This document shows positions 8,110 to 17,528 of a stretch of DNA of 64,000 bases, in pieces. The DNA is from Ponticaulis koreensis DSM 19734 (GTDB lineage Bacteria > Pseudomonadota > Alphaproteobacteria > Caulobacterales > Hyphomonadaceae). The notes beneath the pieces were generated by a model. That model ran no database searches. It worked only from the letters and a program-made list of their open reading frames with translations, and was not told the origin of the DNA. A program made the position numbers and the translations under genes. The DNA lies in contig NZ_ATVJ01000002.1 of the NCBI RefSeq assembly GCF_000420665.1, positions 1-64,000 of the forward strand, read 5' to 3'. Within the stretch, counting starts at the first letter, position 1. Every line of letters begins with the position of its first letter.

Positions 8110-9321
8110 ATGAGAGACGTTGTAATATGTGAGCCGCTTCGCACGCCGGTTGGCGCGTTTGCGGGCGGGTTCAAGAATGTAGCTCCAGAAAAGCTTGCGA
8201 CTGCTGTCGTGAAGCAAATCATGGAAACAACAAAGCTTCCGGGTGAGCTGGTTGAAGATGTGCTCTTCGCAAACTGCTATCCGACAATGGACGCACCAGC
8301 TTTCGGTCGTGTTGTCTCCCTGAACGCTGGCCTTCCAGTTACTGCGTGTGGCTATCAGATCGACCGTCGTTGTGGTTCTGGCCTGCAGGCTGTGATCAAC
8401 GGTGTGATGCAGGTAGCATCCGGCGGTATGGATTGTGTGATCGCAGGCGGTGCTGAGTCCATGTCTCGCGCGCCTTTCTACAGCGTGGATATGCGCTGGG
8501 GTGCAGGCGCGCCGGGCGTGATGATGCATGACGGTCTCACGCGTGGCCGTGTTACTGCGGGTGGTGACAACTATCCTGTTGAAGGCGGTATGATCGAAAC
8601 CGCCGAGAACCTTCGCAAAGAATACAATGTGTCCCGTGAGGCACAGGACGAGCTTGCAGTTCGTTCGCACAAGCGTGCAGCGGCTGCGGCAGCCGAAGGC
8701 AAGTTCGCGCAAGAGATTGTTCCGATCACCGTGCCAAACCGTAAAGGCGACATCGTTGTCGATAAGGATGAGCACATCCGCCACGATTCAAACCTTGAGT
8801 CTCTGGCGAAGCTCCGTGCGATCCGCTCTAAGATTGATCCGGAGTCTACAGTTACTGCTGGTAACGCCTCAGGTCAGAATGATGGCGCAGCGGCATGCCT
8901 CATCATGACACGCGAGATGGCTGAAAAGCACGGCATCAAACCAATGGCTCGCATGAAGTCATGGGGCCTTGCGGGTGTTGGTCCGGCTGTCATGGGTATT
9001 GGCCCGGTTAAGTCCAGCCTCGGCGCGCTTGAGCGTGCTGGTCTGACGCTTGCTGACATGGACCTGATCGAGCTCAACGAAGCGTTCGCGGCGCAAGTTC
9101 TTGGCTGCACGACAGCGCTTGGCCTTGAAGGCGACGACTTCGACCGTATCAACGTGAACGGTTCTGGTATCTCGCTCGGTCACCCGGTTGGCGCGACAGG
9201 CGTTCGTATCCTCACAACGCTCCTGCGTGAGATGGATCGCCGCGAAGCTAAATACGGCCTCGAAACCATGTGTATTGGGGGTGGTCAGGGCCTCGCTGCG
9301 ATTTTTGAACGCGTCGAATAG
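8110..9321 (+). CDS. Acetyl-CoA C-acyltransferase (thiolase)
   Basis: A 403-residue thiolase that cleaves 3-ketoacyl-CoA or condenses acetyl-CoA. The nucleophilic Cys lies in CGYQIDRRCGSGLQAV (about residue 91). The catalytic His is in NGSGISLGHPVGATG, and the second Cys is in MCIGGGQG near the C-terminus. It follows the crotonase by 15 bp and is closed by a strong terminator. The length and motifs suit a degradative or biosynthetic thiolase; the sequence alone does not decide the direction. Confidence 0.94.
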   Translation: MRDVVICEPLRTPVGAFAGGFKNVAPEKLATAVVKQIMETTKLPGELVEDVLFANCYPTMDAPAFGRVVSLNAGLPVTACGYQIDRRCGSGLQAVINGVMQVASGGMDCVIAGGAESMSRAPFYSVDMRWGAGAPGVMMHDGLTRGRVTAGGDNYPVEGGMIETAENLRKEYNVSREAQDELAVRSHKRAAAAAAEGKFAQEIVPITVPNRKGDIVVDKDEHIRHDSNLESLAKLRAIRSKIDPESTVTAGNASGQNDGAAACLIMTREMAEKHGIKPMARMKSWGLAGVGPAVMGIGPVKSSLGALERAGLTLADMDLIELNEAFAAQVLGCTTALGLEGDDFDRINVNGSGISLGHPVGATGVRILTTLLREMDRREAKYGLETMCIGGGQGLAAIFERVE

Positions 9322-9336
9322 TCAAAACATCAAAGC

Positions 9337-9371
9337 GCAGCCCTTTTTGAGAAAAAGGGGCTGCACTTTTT
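9337..9371 (+). terminator. Rho-independent terminator after the thiolase gene
   Basis: GCAGCCCTTTTT (9337-9348) pairs with AAAAAGGGGCTGC (9352-9364) with one bulged G. A T-run follows at 9367-9371. It separates the crotonase-thiolase unit from tRNA-Leu. Confidence 0.9.
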
Positions 9372-9400
9372 ATCCGAGTCCGATAATAAGGTCGCCTGTT

Positions 9401-9487
9401 GCGGGCATGGCGGAATTGGTAGACGCGCCGGACTTAAAATCCGTTGACCGTTTGGTCGTGCCGGTTCAAGTCCGGCTGCCCGCACCA
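9401..9487 (+). tRNA. tRNA-Leu (anticodon TAA)
   Basis: An 87-nt class II tRNA with a long variable arm (TTGACCGTTTGGTCGT region). The acceptor GCGGGCA pairs with TGCCCGC, the T-loop is GGTTCAAGTCC, and CCA is encoded. The anticodon loop CTTAAAA gives TAA, reading UUA codons. The outermost anticodon-stem pair looks like a C/T mismatch. Confidence 0.97.
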
Positions 9488-9718
9488 TTCATCGCAGTTT
9501 TGCTATGCAAAAACTTTTAATCCAGCGGATCAAAAGTCGCGATGAATTGTGCCTGATTTGCCCTACGCCGCACAGCGGCTCCGGCCGGACGGGCAAAGCT
9601 CGACGGCAGGTCTGCCGCTGTATGGATTTGATCATTCAGATAAAAGCACGGCGTCTGAGCTTCACCCAAACGCCGCGCTGAATATAGGCAAAGCCAGAGG
9701 CTTCGCTGATATGTCTGA

Positions 9719-10957
9719 TTATATACGCTCGATCACTATGGCTGGCGCCATGCCACCTGCAGCGCACATCGTGACAAGGCCATAGCGACCACCAGAGCGT
9801 TCCAGCTCGTCCAGAGCTGTACCGATGAGCATGGAGCCTGTGGCACCGATCGGGTGGCCCAGTGCCATTGCGCCGCCATTGATGTTCACTTTCTCACGGT
9901 CGAGTTCGAGATCACGGATGAACTTCTCAGCGACGACGGCAAACGCCTCGTTTATTTCCCAGACATCGATATCGTCTTTGGTGAGGCCTGCCTTGCCGAG
10001 CACTTTCTTCGCCGCGGCGACCGGTGCATTTAGCATGAGGGTCGGGCAGTCGCCCATATTCGCCATCGCGACGATTTTTGCGCGTGGCTTCCAGCCTTGC
10101 TTTGCGGCGTAGGACGGAGAGGCGAGAAGAACCGCGCCCGAGCCATCGACAACGCCGGATGAGTTGCCCGCATGGTGGATGTGCTGAATGTCGAGATCCG
10201 GATACACCTTGTTGATCAGCGAACGATATGTGTTGCCGTCTTCGTCGACGGGAATGTCCGCGAGCATTGTGAAGGCAGGCTTGAGGCCTGCAAGGCTTTC
10301 CATGGTCGTGCTAGGGCGTGGGAATTCTTCCTTGTCGAGCGCGACGCTGCCATCCTCGTGATAGACGGGCACCAGCGATTTATCGAAACGGCCTTCTTCG
10401 ATGGCGCGTGCAGCGCGTTTCTGGCTCTCTACAGCGAGGGCTTCAGTGTCCTCGCGGGTGATGCCTTCCATCGTCGCAATCGCGTCTGCACAGACGCCCT
10501 GATTAGATTGTGGGCGCAGGGCGCGAAGGGCAGGGTTGTCCGCATCGAGAAGCGGAAGTTTGCCTGGTTCTGCACTGGAGGCGGTGTAGCTCATCATTTC
10601 TGTACCGCCTGCGATAACGAGGTCTTCCATGCCGGACATGATAGAAGCTGCAGCCATGTTCACGGTAGAGATGCCAGAGCCGCAGAAGCGGTCCAGCGTA
10701 ACGCCAGAGGCTTTGAGATCATATCCCGCCAGTAGAGCAGACATACGGCCAAGGTCAGCGCCCTGTTTGCCGCGTTGTGAGGATGTGCCCCAGATGATGT
10801 CATCGACGTCTTCAGTCTTCAGATTATTGCGCTCGGCAAGAGCTTTGAGGACCGTCGCGCCCAGATGTTGAGGGTGGAATTCGGCAAGAGCGCCTTTTCC
10901 GACCTTACCCACGCCGCGCGGTGTCCGGCAGGCATCAATAATATAAGCTTCAGGCAT
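9719..10957 (-). CDS. Acetyl-CoA C-acetyltransferase (thiolase)
   Basis: A 412-residue thiolase. The active-site Cys is in TLDRFCGSGISTVN (about residue 91), the His is in NINGGAMALGHPIGATG, and the C-terminal Cys is in MCAAGGMAPA. It starts MPEAYIIDACRTPRG, a common opening in the group paired with FadB-like proteins. The FadB-like gene lies upstream on the same strand, but a terminator stands between them, so this gene probably has its own promoter in 10958-11051. Together the two would complete a beta-oxidation cycle. Confidence 0.94.
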   Translation of the reverse strand: MPEAYIIDACRTPRGVGKVGKGALAEFHPQHLGATVLKALAERNNLKTEDVDDIIWGTSSQRGKQGADLGRMSALLAGYDLKASGVTLDRFCGSGISTVNMAAASIMSGMEDLVIAGGTEMMSYTASSAEPGKLPLLDADNPALRALRPQSNQGVCADAIATMEGITREDTEALAVESQKRAARAIEEGRFDKSLVPVYHEDGSVALDKEEFPRPSTTMESLAGLKPAFTMLADIPVDEDGNTYRSLINKVYPDLDIQHIHHAGNSSGVVDGSGAVLLASPSYAAKQGWKPRAKIVAMANMGDCPTLMLNAPVAAAKKVLGKAGLTKDDIDVWEINEAFAVVAEKFIRDLELDREKVNINGGAMALGHPIGATGSMLIGTALDELERSGGRYGLVTMCAAGGMAPAIVIERI

Positions 10958-11051
10958 CGTTTCTTCCCCGTATGGTGTTTGTCTTTACGTGCGCGGAAAG
11001 TGTTGGGGAAATTTCACGCCCGATCAATCCGTGACGTAAAGGCAGGGGGCA

Positions 11052-11081
11052 AAGAAAAAGGCCCGCGGGTTAGCGGGCCTT
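11052..11081 (-). terminator. Rho-independent terminator after the fadB-like gene
   Basis: Read on the minus strand, AAGGCCCGC pairs with GCGGGCCTT around a 6-base loop (plus positions 58-66 and 73-81 of 11000). It is followed by CCTTTTTCTTTG, a clear U-tract. Confidence 0.88.
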
Positions 11082-11109
11082 CTCTGAATGTTTGAAACTG
11101 ACCGTCAGA

Positions 11110-13167
11110 TCAGTTGAATTTCTCGCCTTTAGCGACCTTGTCGCGGAGAAGCTGGGAGATGGTGACTTCTTCGCCGAACTTGTCAGCGTGCTTCTCAAGG
11201 CCAGCCAGAATAACGTCGAGGCCGACAGTGTCCGCCCAGAACATCGGGCCGCCGGTGTAAGGAGGCCAGCCGTAACCGTTCATCCAGACGACATCGATGT
11301 CTGACGCACGTTGAGCCATGCCTTCTTCGAGGATTTTCGCACCTTCATTGACCATCGGGTAGAGCAGACGCTCGAGGATTTCCTGATCGTCGATCTGGCG
11401 TGGTGTGTTGCCAGATTTCTCGATGAAGGAATTGATGATCTCTTCGGTTTCTGCAGACGGTGTGCCGCGGCGAGCTTCGTCATAGTCGTAAAAGCCTTTA
11501 CCGGTTTTCTGACCGCGACGGCCACGCTCGCAAAGCACTTCGCGAACTGTGGAAGAAGAGGTCTTTTCCGGATCCCAGCCAATGTCGAGACCGGCAAGGT
11601 CAGCCATCTGGAATGGGCCCATAGGCATGCCGAATTCAGTGAGAACGCGGTCACAATCCCAAGGCTTCGCGCCTTCAAGAAGCATTTGCTGGCCCTGTTG
11701 TTGACGCTTGGCCAGCATACGGTTGCCGATGAAGCCGTGGCATACGCCTGCGACAACAGCGACTTTGCCGATCTTCTTGGCCAGAGCCATAGAGGTCGCC
11801 AGAACAGTGTCGGATGTTTTCTCGCCACGAACGATCTCGAGAAGTTTCATGATGTTCGCTGGAGAGAAGAAGTGGAGACCCACAACATCTTCCGGACGTG
11901 ATGTGCACGCTGCGATCTCGTCGACGTTCAGGTAAGACGTATTAGATGCGAGGATCGCGCCTTTCTTCACAACCTTATCGAGGTTGCCGAAGACGTCTTT
12001 CTTGATGGACATCAGCTCGAAGACAGCTTCGATCACGAGGTCACAATCAGCCAGGTCGTCCATTTTGAGCGTAGGTGTGAGAAGCGACATTGCTTTCTCG
12101 ACCTGCTCTTCAGTCATACGACCGCGCTTTGCAGAGTTCTCGTAGTTCTTGCGGATGATGCCGACGCCGCGTTCCAGAGCTGCTTCTTCGCGCTCAAGGA
12201 TGGTGACCGGAATACCAGCAGACAGGAAGTTCATCGCGATGCCGCCACCCATGGTGCCAGCGCCGAGAATACCGACCTTCTTGATGTCGATCAGCGGTGT
12301 ATCCTTAGGGATATCGTCGATTTTGGATGCTGCGCGCTCAGCGAAGAATGCGTGACGCAGAGCAGCAGATTGTGTGCCGGAAACGAGCTTCATGAAGAGT
12401 TCGCGCTCTTTCTTGAGGCCTTCTTCGATTGGCAGGTTCACAGCCGCTTTGACAGCTTCGATACATGCTATCGGAGCTTCGTAACCGCGTATCTTGCGCC
12501 CGTTCTTTTCAAGGAAGTTCGAGAAGACGGAAGGATCAGCCGCTGCTTCTTTCAGCTTCTCTGTACGCTCACTTGTGCGTGGCAGGTCAGTAGAGCCTGC
12601 AACAGACTTAGCAAATGCAATTGCTTCGGCTTCGAGGTCCGCATCATCGACCAGCTTGTCGACGAGGCCGTTCTCAGCGCCGCGGGACGCTTTGATAGGT
12701 TTGCCTGTGACGATCATGTTCAGCGCTTCGGCAACGCCGATAACACGTGGAAGGCGCTGTGTGCCACCGGCGCCGGGTAGAATACCGAGGTTCACTTCCG
12801 GTAGACCGAGCTTCGCAGTTTTCGCTGCAACACGGTAGTGACAGCCAAGCGCGACTTCGAGGCCGCCGCCAAGAGCTGTGCCGTGGATCGCCGCGACAAC
12901 AGGCTTCGTGCTGGCTTCGATGACGTTGATTACGTCTGGCAGGGAAGGAGGAACCGGTGGCTTGCCGAATTCTGTGATGTCTGCGCCAGCAAAGAATGTG
13001 CGGCCGTCGCAGCGGATCACGACTGCCTTCACGGAGTCATCAGCCAGCGCTTCTTCGATACCAGCCTGCAGGCCAGCACGGACAGCTTGTCCGAGTGCGT
13101 TCACTGGTGGGTTGTTGGAAACGATTACCAGGACTTCTCCGTCCTTGTGAGTGGTAATGACACTCAT
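11110..13167 (-). CDS. Bifunctional enoyl-CoA hydratase / 3-hydroxyacyl-CoA dehydrogenase (FadB/FadJ-like)
   Basis: A 685-residue fusion that performs two beta-oxidation steps. The N-terminal crotonase domain (about 1-190) has [10 protein letters not shown] and the full active-site segment [20 protein letters not shown]. The NAD-binding dehydrogenase domain follows from about residue 295 with [17 protein letters not shown], then [20 protein letters not shown] and a C-terminal helical domain. I start it at the ATG at 13167 because AAGGAGA lies just upstream. A longer reading to 13230 lacks such a site. Thiolase partners lie on both sides of tRNA-Leu. The gene is closed by its own terminator. 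Confidence 0.95.
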   Translation of the reverse strand: MSVITTHKDGEVLVIVSNNPPVNALGQAVRAGLQAGIEEALADDSVKAVVIRCDGRTFFAGADITEFGKPPVPPSLPDVINVIEASTKPVVAAIHGTALGGGLEVALGCHYRVAAKTAKLGLPEVNLGILPGAGGTQRLPRVIGVAEALNMIVTGKPIKASRGAENGLVDKLVDDADLEAEAIAFAKSVAGSTDLPRTSERTEKLKEAAADPSVFSNFLEKNGRKIRGYEAPIACIEAVKAAVNLPIEEGLKKERELFMKLVSGTQSAALRHAFFAERAASKIDDIPKDTPLIDIKKVGILGAGTMGGGIAMNFLSAGIPVTILEREEAALERGVGIIRKNYENSAKRGRMTEEQVEKAMSLLTPTLKMDDLADCDLVIEAVFELMSIKKDVFGNLDKVVKKGAILASNTSYLNVDEIAACTSRPEDVVGLHFFSPANIMKLLEIVRGEKTSDTVLATSMALAKKIGKVAVVAGVCHGFIGNRMLAKRQQQGQQMLLEGAKPWDCDRVLTEFGMPMGPFQMADLAGLDIGWDPEKTSSSTVREVLCERGRRGQKTGKGFYDYDEARRGTPSAETEEIINSFIEKSGNTPRQIDDQEILERLLYPMVNEGAKILEEGMAQRASDIDVVWMNGYGWPPYTGGPMFWADTVGLDVILAGLEKHADKFGEEVTISQLLRDKVAKGEKFN

Positions 13168-13466
13168 TCGGGTTCTCCTTTGTTTCTTAAATCCGGTGGC
13201 CGTATGGCGGTCATCCGGACCTCTCCCCAAGAAAGGTTAGATAGGGTGCTATCCCCATGTAAGCGACAAATAAACCAAAAACTTGGGCTTGATGCCGAAT
13301 TTATTTGCCTCAGAGCTGCATGCTTTAAAGGCATAGGCGCAATTCTTTTGCGCGGCCCGTGTTTTCGGGGCTTTGCGGGGCGTCTCACATGTTTGTGTGG
13401 AAAAGCGAAAAGGGCAGAAACCCTAGCTTGACTCGTTATGCAGGAAAAGAACATAACAAGAACATA
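13168..13466. other. Non-coding stretch upstream of the fadB-like gene
   Basis: No credible gene is visible here. It must hold the fadB-like promoter on the minus strand, but no consensus pair stands out. A short inverted repeat, GATAG-GGTG-CTATC at 13240-13253, lies about 75 bp before the start and could be an operator. A second hairpin, GCGCAA/TTGCGC, is at 13337-13353. A promoter-like TTGACT lies at 13428-13433 on the plus strand. Confidence 0.4.
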
Positions 13467-13467
13467 A
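13428..13467 (+). promoter_or_regulatory. Promoter-like element with LexA-type direct repeat
   Basis: TTGACT (13428-13433) is followed after 18 bp by CATAAC (13452-13457). Over the -10 region lies the direct repeat AAGAACATAA at 13447-13456 and 13458-13467. It contains GAAC-N7-GAAC (13449-13463), the complement of the GTTC-N7-GTTC box bound by alphaproteobacterial LexA. An exact eight-base match of this kind is expected about twice by chance in a window this size. The placement on a promoter is what makes it notable. Confidence 0.4.
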
Positions 13468-13616
13468 TGAGCGATACGGACCTTAAATATGCGGACCGGG
13501 GAATGGTTTTCGAGCCCGGTCGTCATGCGAGCGTCAGGCTGGAGGATGGTGCTGCATTTTGTCAGTCTTGGAGGTGCGCGAAATTATATTTCAAGAGTAA
13601 TACAGCATGTGTCTGA
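13467..13616 (+). CDS. Possible 49-residue ORF behind the LexA-type repeat
   Basis: An ATG at 13467 overlaps the end of the direct repeat and opens a 49-codon frame (MSDTDLKYADRGMVFEPGRH...) ending in TGA. No ribosome site is possible at this distance, so translation would have to be leaderless or nearly so. The product has no membrane segment and resembles nothing I recognise. It stops 9 bp before the convergent symporter gene. Its reality is doubtful; it is listed because of the regulatory element above it. Confidence 0.18.
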   Translation: MSDTDLKYADRGMVFEPGRHASVRLEDGAAFCQSWRCAKLYFKSNTACV

Positions 13617-13625
13617 CTCTAAGCC

Positions 13626-15206
13626 CTAGCGAAACAGCCAGATCACCAGCAGTGTGAGGATAAGCACACCTACAGCCTGATAACGATAATCGGCGAAAAT
13701 TGACGTGACTTTGGTTTCCGGCGCCATATTGGTTGGATGCCAGACACTGTCTGCATTGACTGGCTTATTTTTATCTAGGGCACTGATTGCAATACAAAGA
13801 AACAGGCTGGCAATCATGGTCAGGCCAGCAACGATAGTGAAATGAGGCAGACCATCTGATGCATCCGCAGTAGAATGAGCTGCGCGCCATACGAAAATAC
13901 CTCCGCCAGCTATATGGCCTGTCAGAAGTGTAATCAGGACGCCGCTACGCGTAGTTCCTTTCCAGAATAGTGCCACCAGGAATACTGCGACTACAGGCGG
14001 AACAGCATAACCAAACACTTGCTGGATATAGTTGAATACGCCGGGAAACTCTCTGATTACAAGTGGCCAGAAAGCTGCGATGACAATAAGTCCGCAGGTG
14101 GTGAAGCGACCAATACGTAAAATGGTCTTGTCGGACCAGCCACGCTCCTTCACGTTTACAAAATCATATAGGACCAGTGTGGATGCAGAGTTAAGTGTTG
14201 AATCAATTGTGGACATAATGGCCGCGATCAGGCCTGCCAGTACAAGCCCGGTCAGGCCTGCCGGTAGGTATTCCGAAATCAGAGTAGGAAAGACTAGGTC
14301 GCTATTATCAAGCGGCTCAAGCAGAGGCACGGCAAGGGCGCCAGGGATGGCCAAAAGAAGCAGCGGAAGAATCTTTAGGAGGCCTGCAAAGCTTGCCCCC
14401 TGACGTGCAGCATCGCTGTTTTTTGCAGCTAGAACCCGCTGGATCACATACTGATTGGCTGACCAGTAGAACCATCCCAGTACAGGTACACCTATAATGA
14501 GGCCGGGCCATGGTAGCGCAGCATCAGAAGCAGGGCGCACAAGTGACATATGGCCTTGAGGAACGGCTGCCTTTGCCGTCTCCCAGTCGAACCCGAATTC
14601 ACTGTAAATGAGGTAGGACAGCGCCGCTGCGCCTGAAAGCAGAATAATCGCCTGAAGCACGTCTGTGTATACGACTGCCCTCAGGCCTCCGGTTGCTGTG
14701 TAAATACCAGCGAATACGGCAAGACCCAGACAGAGCGGAATGAATGACGCGCCAGGAAAGAATACTTGCAAGACGATAACGCCTGCATAAATGCTGGCGG
14801 CCATGTCAACGAAAACGGTAAGAAAAAGCGTGAGTCCTGAAATGTATTTTTGGGCTGTTGGACCGAACCTTTGGCCAAAGAATTCGGGTACGGTAGTAAT
14901 ACGGATTTTCAGAAAAACTGGAATTGTTGTGAACGCCATAATGGCAAGCAGAATGCCCGCCATTAATTCGTAATTCGCGACGGATATTCCAGAAGAGTAG
15001 GCTTGGCCTGTAACACCGATTAATGTCGTACTGGAGATATTGGACGCGAAGAGCGAAAACCCGATCGTCGCGAAACCCAGGGAGCGACCTGCAAGAAACA
15101 GATCCTCTCCGCTTTTCATATTACGGCTGACGACCCAGCCAATTATGATCACGATCGCGAAATACCCCGCGATCACACTCCAGTCTAACAGTGTGAGCGT
15201 AGCCAT
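13626..15206 (-). CDS. Sodium/solute symporter (SSS family, SGLT-like)
   Basis: A 526-residue secondary transporter with about 14 hydrophobic segments. SSS hallmarks are GWVVSRNMKSGEDLFLAGRS near residue 23, ATGGLRAVVYTDVLQA near 170, and a long middle helix set with IAAIMSTIDSTLNSASTL. The sugar-transporter-like TGGLRAVVYTD suggests the SGLT branch. It begins 21 bp after the glucosylglycerol-phosphate synthase gene and is the last gene of that operon. A role in uptake or recapture of glucosylglycerol, glucose or glycerol is plausible but inferred from position only. Its ribosome site is weak. Confidence 0.85.
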   Translation of the reverse strand: MATLTLLDWSVIAGYFAIVIIIGWVVSRNMKSGEDLFLAGRSLGFATIGFSLFASNISSTTLIGVTGQAYSSGISVANYELMAGILLAIMAFTTIPVFLKIRITTVPEFFGQRFGPTAQKYISGLTLFLTVFVDMAASIYAGVIVLQVFFPGASFIPLCLGLAVFAGIYTATGGLRAVVYTDVLQAIILLSGAAALSYLIYSEFGFDWETAKAAVPQGHMSLVRPASDAALPWPGLIIGVPVLGWFYWSANQYVIQRVLAAKNSDAARQGASFAGLLKILPLLLLAIPGALAVPLLEPLDNSDLVFPTLISEYLPAGLTGLVLAGLIAAIMSTIDSTLNSASTLVLYDFVNVKERGWSDKTILRIGRFTTCGLIVIAAFWPLVIREFPGVFNYIQQVFGYAVPPVVAVFLVALFWKGTTRSGVLITLLTGHIAGGGIFVWRAAHSTADASDGLPHFTIVAGLTMIASLFLCIAISALDKNKPVNADSVWHPTNMAPETKVTSIFADYRYQAVGVLILTLLVIWLFR

Positions 15207-15227
15207 AATGCTTTGCGAAGAGGCAGA

Positions 15228-16766
15228 TCAGGCTGCCTCGTCCGCCTTACCTCCTTTGAGCGCGCGAAGTTTAGCCTTCTTGAGCTGGTTAAAGAGTTTC
15301 AGGACGTGGTCGGACCAGAAATTGATGTCCCATTTCTCGACAGTGTTTAGCATTGATTGGCTGCGTTCGAGACGCTCTTCCCTGGACATATCCACTGCGC
15401 GATCAATCGCTTCGTCCATGCTCTGAGCAGAGTATGGATTTGTTAGAATTGCGTCCGGCATCTCCACTGCAACGCCAGCAAACTCGGACAGAACGAGCGC
15501 GCCAGGGCCACCCTGTTTCGCTGCGATGTATTCCTTCGCGACGAGGTTCAGACCATCGCGGATTGGCGTGATCCAGCAAGTGTCAGCGACCCGGAAATAC
15601 GGAACCAGTTCGGCAAACGGGATTGGCCGCATGGACAACATGATTGGCGTCCATCCGAGTGTGCCATACTCCCCGTTGATCGCACCGACTAGGCGTTCAA
15701 TTTCCTTCTGGGCTTTCTGGTAAATCGTCATGTTTTTGGCGGCCGCTGCGCACACCAGCATCAGCTTCACCTTGCCGCGTAGTTCAGGGCGGCGGGCGAG
15801 CAGGCGCTGAAACGCTTCGAGCAGCTGTTTGGCGCCCTTGGTATAGTCGACGCGCCCGACAGAGATGATGAAATGCTGATCGCCAATTTCATTTTTGATC
15901 TGTGCCACCCGTTCGCCTGCATCATAGCGCGACAGGTATTCCTTGATGAGCGTCGGGTTGGTTCCGATCGGCCATGCATCTACCATGATCGTCCGGCCGT
16001 TATGCTTGATACTCTTCGTGACACTAGGCTCGGACAACGCCATGCCAGAAGAGACGAGTGGCGGCTCTACCGGTTCTTTCTCACCCAGTTCTACGCCCCG
16101 CAGCGCGCGCGCGACACCGCAGAAGTTTTCCGAATAGCGCGGAATGTGGAAACCGAGCAGATCTGTCTGTAGGAGGCTATCCACAATCTCCTCGCGCCAG
16201 GGCAGGATGTTGAACACATCAGCGGAAGGAAACGGCGTATGGTGGAAGAACGCGATACGCACATTCGGCTTGATCTGGCGAATGAAGTGCGGTGCCATCC
16301 AGAGATTATAGTCATGGATCCAGATCAGTCCGTCATCGCTGACCTGCTCACATGCCGCTTCCGCAAATAAGCGGTTCACCTCTTTGAAGATGTCCCAATC
16401 GGCTTCCTCAGTAGAGAAGAGCCATGGGAAAGTGTGAAGGATAGGCCAGAAAGCGACTTTTGAGGTCACATGGTAGAAGGACTTGACCTGTTCCGCCGTC
16501 AGAGCGATGCGGATGACTTCATAGTCGCCATGTTCGTCATTGATCTGTACCGAGCGGTTGAATTTCGCCTGCTCACGGGCGTTGACCTGCTTCCACGCAA
16601 CCCAGGAACCTTTTTCAGCATTTCCGCAGAAGCTTTTGAGCGTCGGAACGATGCCGTTGGGACTCTTGTTTTCCTTAAAAACAGTCTTACCGTTTTTGAT
16701 TTCCTCTTCATACGGCTGGCGGTGATAGAGGATTACCAGATCAGATTTCTTGATCTTATCAGACAT
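15228..16766 (-). CDS. ggpS: Glucosylglycerol-phosphate synthase (GT20)
   Basis: Transfers glucose from a nucleotide sugar to glycerol 3-phosphate, the committed step of glucosylglycerol synthesis. The 512-residue GT20 protein resembles cyanobacterial GgpS far more than OtsA. Diagnostic stretches are ILYHRQPYEEE, NGKTVFKE.KSPNGIVPTLK, SKVAFWPILHTFPW, WIHDYNLWMAP and FFHHTPFPSADVFNILPWRE. General GT20 residues are also present (GRVDYTKG, PIRDGLNLVAKEY). OtsA has a SNRL-type start and GGL loop in place of the GgpS N-terminus. I start at the ATG at 16766, which has GGAG upstream and overlaps the phosphatase gene by 8 bp. A GTG at 16790 would add eight residues. Donor preference (ADP- or UDP-glucose) is not readable. 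Confidence 0.87.
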   Translation of the reverse strand: MSDKIKKSDLVILYHRQPYEEEIKNGKTVFKENKSPNGIVPTLKSFCGNAEKGSWVAWKQVNAREQAKFNRSVQINDEHGDYEVIRIALTAEQVKSFYHVTSKVAFWPILHTFPWLFSTEEADWDIFKEVNRLFAEAACEQVSDDGLIWIHDYNLWMAPHFIRQIKPNVRIAFFHHTPFPSADVFNILPWREEIVDSLLQTDLLGFHIPRYSENFCGVARALRGVELGEKEPVEPPLVSSGMALSEPSVTKSIKHNGRTIMVDAWPIGTNPTLIKEYLSRYDAGERVAQIKNEIGDQHFIISVGRVDYTKGAKQLLEAFQRLLARRPELRGKVKLMLVCAAAAKNMTIYQKAQKEIERLVGAINGEYGTLGWTPIMLSMRPIPFAELVPYFRVADTCWITPIRDGLNLVAKEYIAAKQGGPGALVLSEFAGVAVEMPDAILTNPYSAQSMDEAIDRAVDMSREERLERSQSMLNTVEKWDINFWSDHVLKLFNQLKKAKLRALKGGKADEAA

Positions 16767-17514
16767 TTGGCAGCTCCATTTCAGCCACAAGTTCTAGTTT
16801 GCGTTTGAGGCCGTCGAATACGCCGCCGGCGCCGTCAAATTCGGAAAAATGCACATTTGGAAGACCGCTAATCGACGCGAGTAGCGCTTCTTCTGCGTTG
16901 GCGACGACCACGCCGTCCATGCCGGTCTCGAACAGAGAGCGGTCATTCAGCGTGTCACCTGCAACGAGGATTTTATGTGCCGGCAGGTCGTGCGCTGCAA
17001 TGAATTGCTTGAGCGTTGGGCCCTTCTGAACGCCGCGCGGCAGAATGTCGAAATAGATGCCGTCTGACATGAGTACGTCATAGCCTTCGGCCTCGAGCGC
17101 TTCGGCAGAGACTTTGGCTGCAGCTTCATCCTCGTAGAAGTACGATACGCGTCGGCCGCCAAACCCTTCCTGCAATTTGAGGTGGGGCGCATCACCAAGA
17201 ATGCGGGACGCATGTTCAGCGCCTTTCCAGCGCTTATCGATCCATGTCTCGACTGCATCGATTGGTGAAAAGTCTATGCCGCTGACGACTGTGGTGCCTA
17301 CGTCACCTATGACGGCGTCCGGTCGCGGGACGTCCTTTTGTGTAATCTCGTCGATAAAGTCGAGATCGCGTCCTGTGACGAAGACAAGACCCAGCCACTC
17401 CCTGTTCTTTTCGATATAATTATACAGGTCGTCTTTTTGCTGGGGCGTTCCTCCCAAAAACGTTCCGTCGAGATCTGTTGCCAGTACGACGTGTTTTTGA
17501 GTGAGATCAGGCAT
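16759..17514 (-). CDS. HAD phosphatase, probable glucosylglycerol-phosphate phosphatase
   Basis: A 251-residue HAD hydrolase of the sucrose-phosphatase-like type. Motif I is TDLDGTF with nucleophile D14 and acid/base D16. Motif II is VTGRD near 47. Motif III/IV follows with a lysine in QKGPTLKQF and GDTLNDRSLF near 192. It overlaps ggpS by 8 bp and sits 14 bp after gpsA, so it most likely dephosphorylates glucosylglycerol phosphate. In some pseudomonads a HAD domain of this type is fused to the N-terminus of the GT20 synthase; here the two are separate, coupled genes. A GGAGG ribosome site precedes the ATG. A role on another sugar phosphate cannot be excluded. Confidence 0.8.
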   Translation of the reverse strand: MPDLTQKHVVLATDLDGTFLGGTPQQKDDLYNYIEKNREWLGLVFVTGRDLDFIDEITQKDVPRPDAVIGDVGTTVVSGIDFSPIDAVETWIDKRWKGAEHASRILGDAPHLKLQEGFGGRRVSYFYEDEAAAKVSAEALEAEGYDVLMSDGIYFDILPRGVQKGPTLKQFIAAHDLPAHKILVAGDTLNDRSLFETGMDGVVVANAEEALLASISGLPNVHFSEFDGAGGVFDGLKRKLELVAEMELPNV

Positions 17515-17528
17515 AAATTCAGGCCTCC

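Noticed and set aside
13359-13616. An 85-codon plus-strand frame covering the LexA-type repeat
   Set aside because: The upstream part has no ribosome site and no coding character; only the short 49-codon part is mentioned, with low confidence.
15228-16766. Calling the GT20 enzyme trehalose-6-phosphate synthase (OtsA)
   Set aside because: The N-terminus and the FWPILHTFPW region match GgpS and not OtsA, and the operon includes gpsA, which makes the GgpS acceptor.
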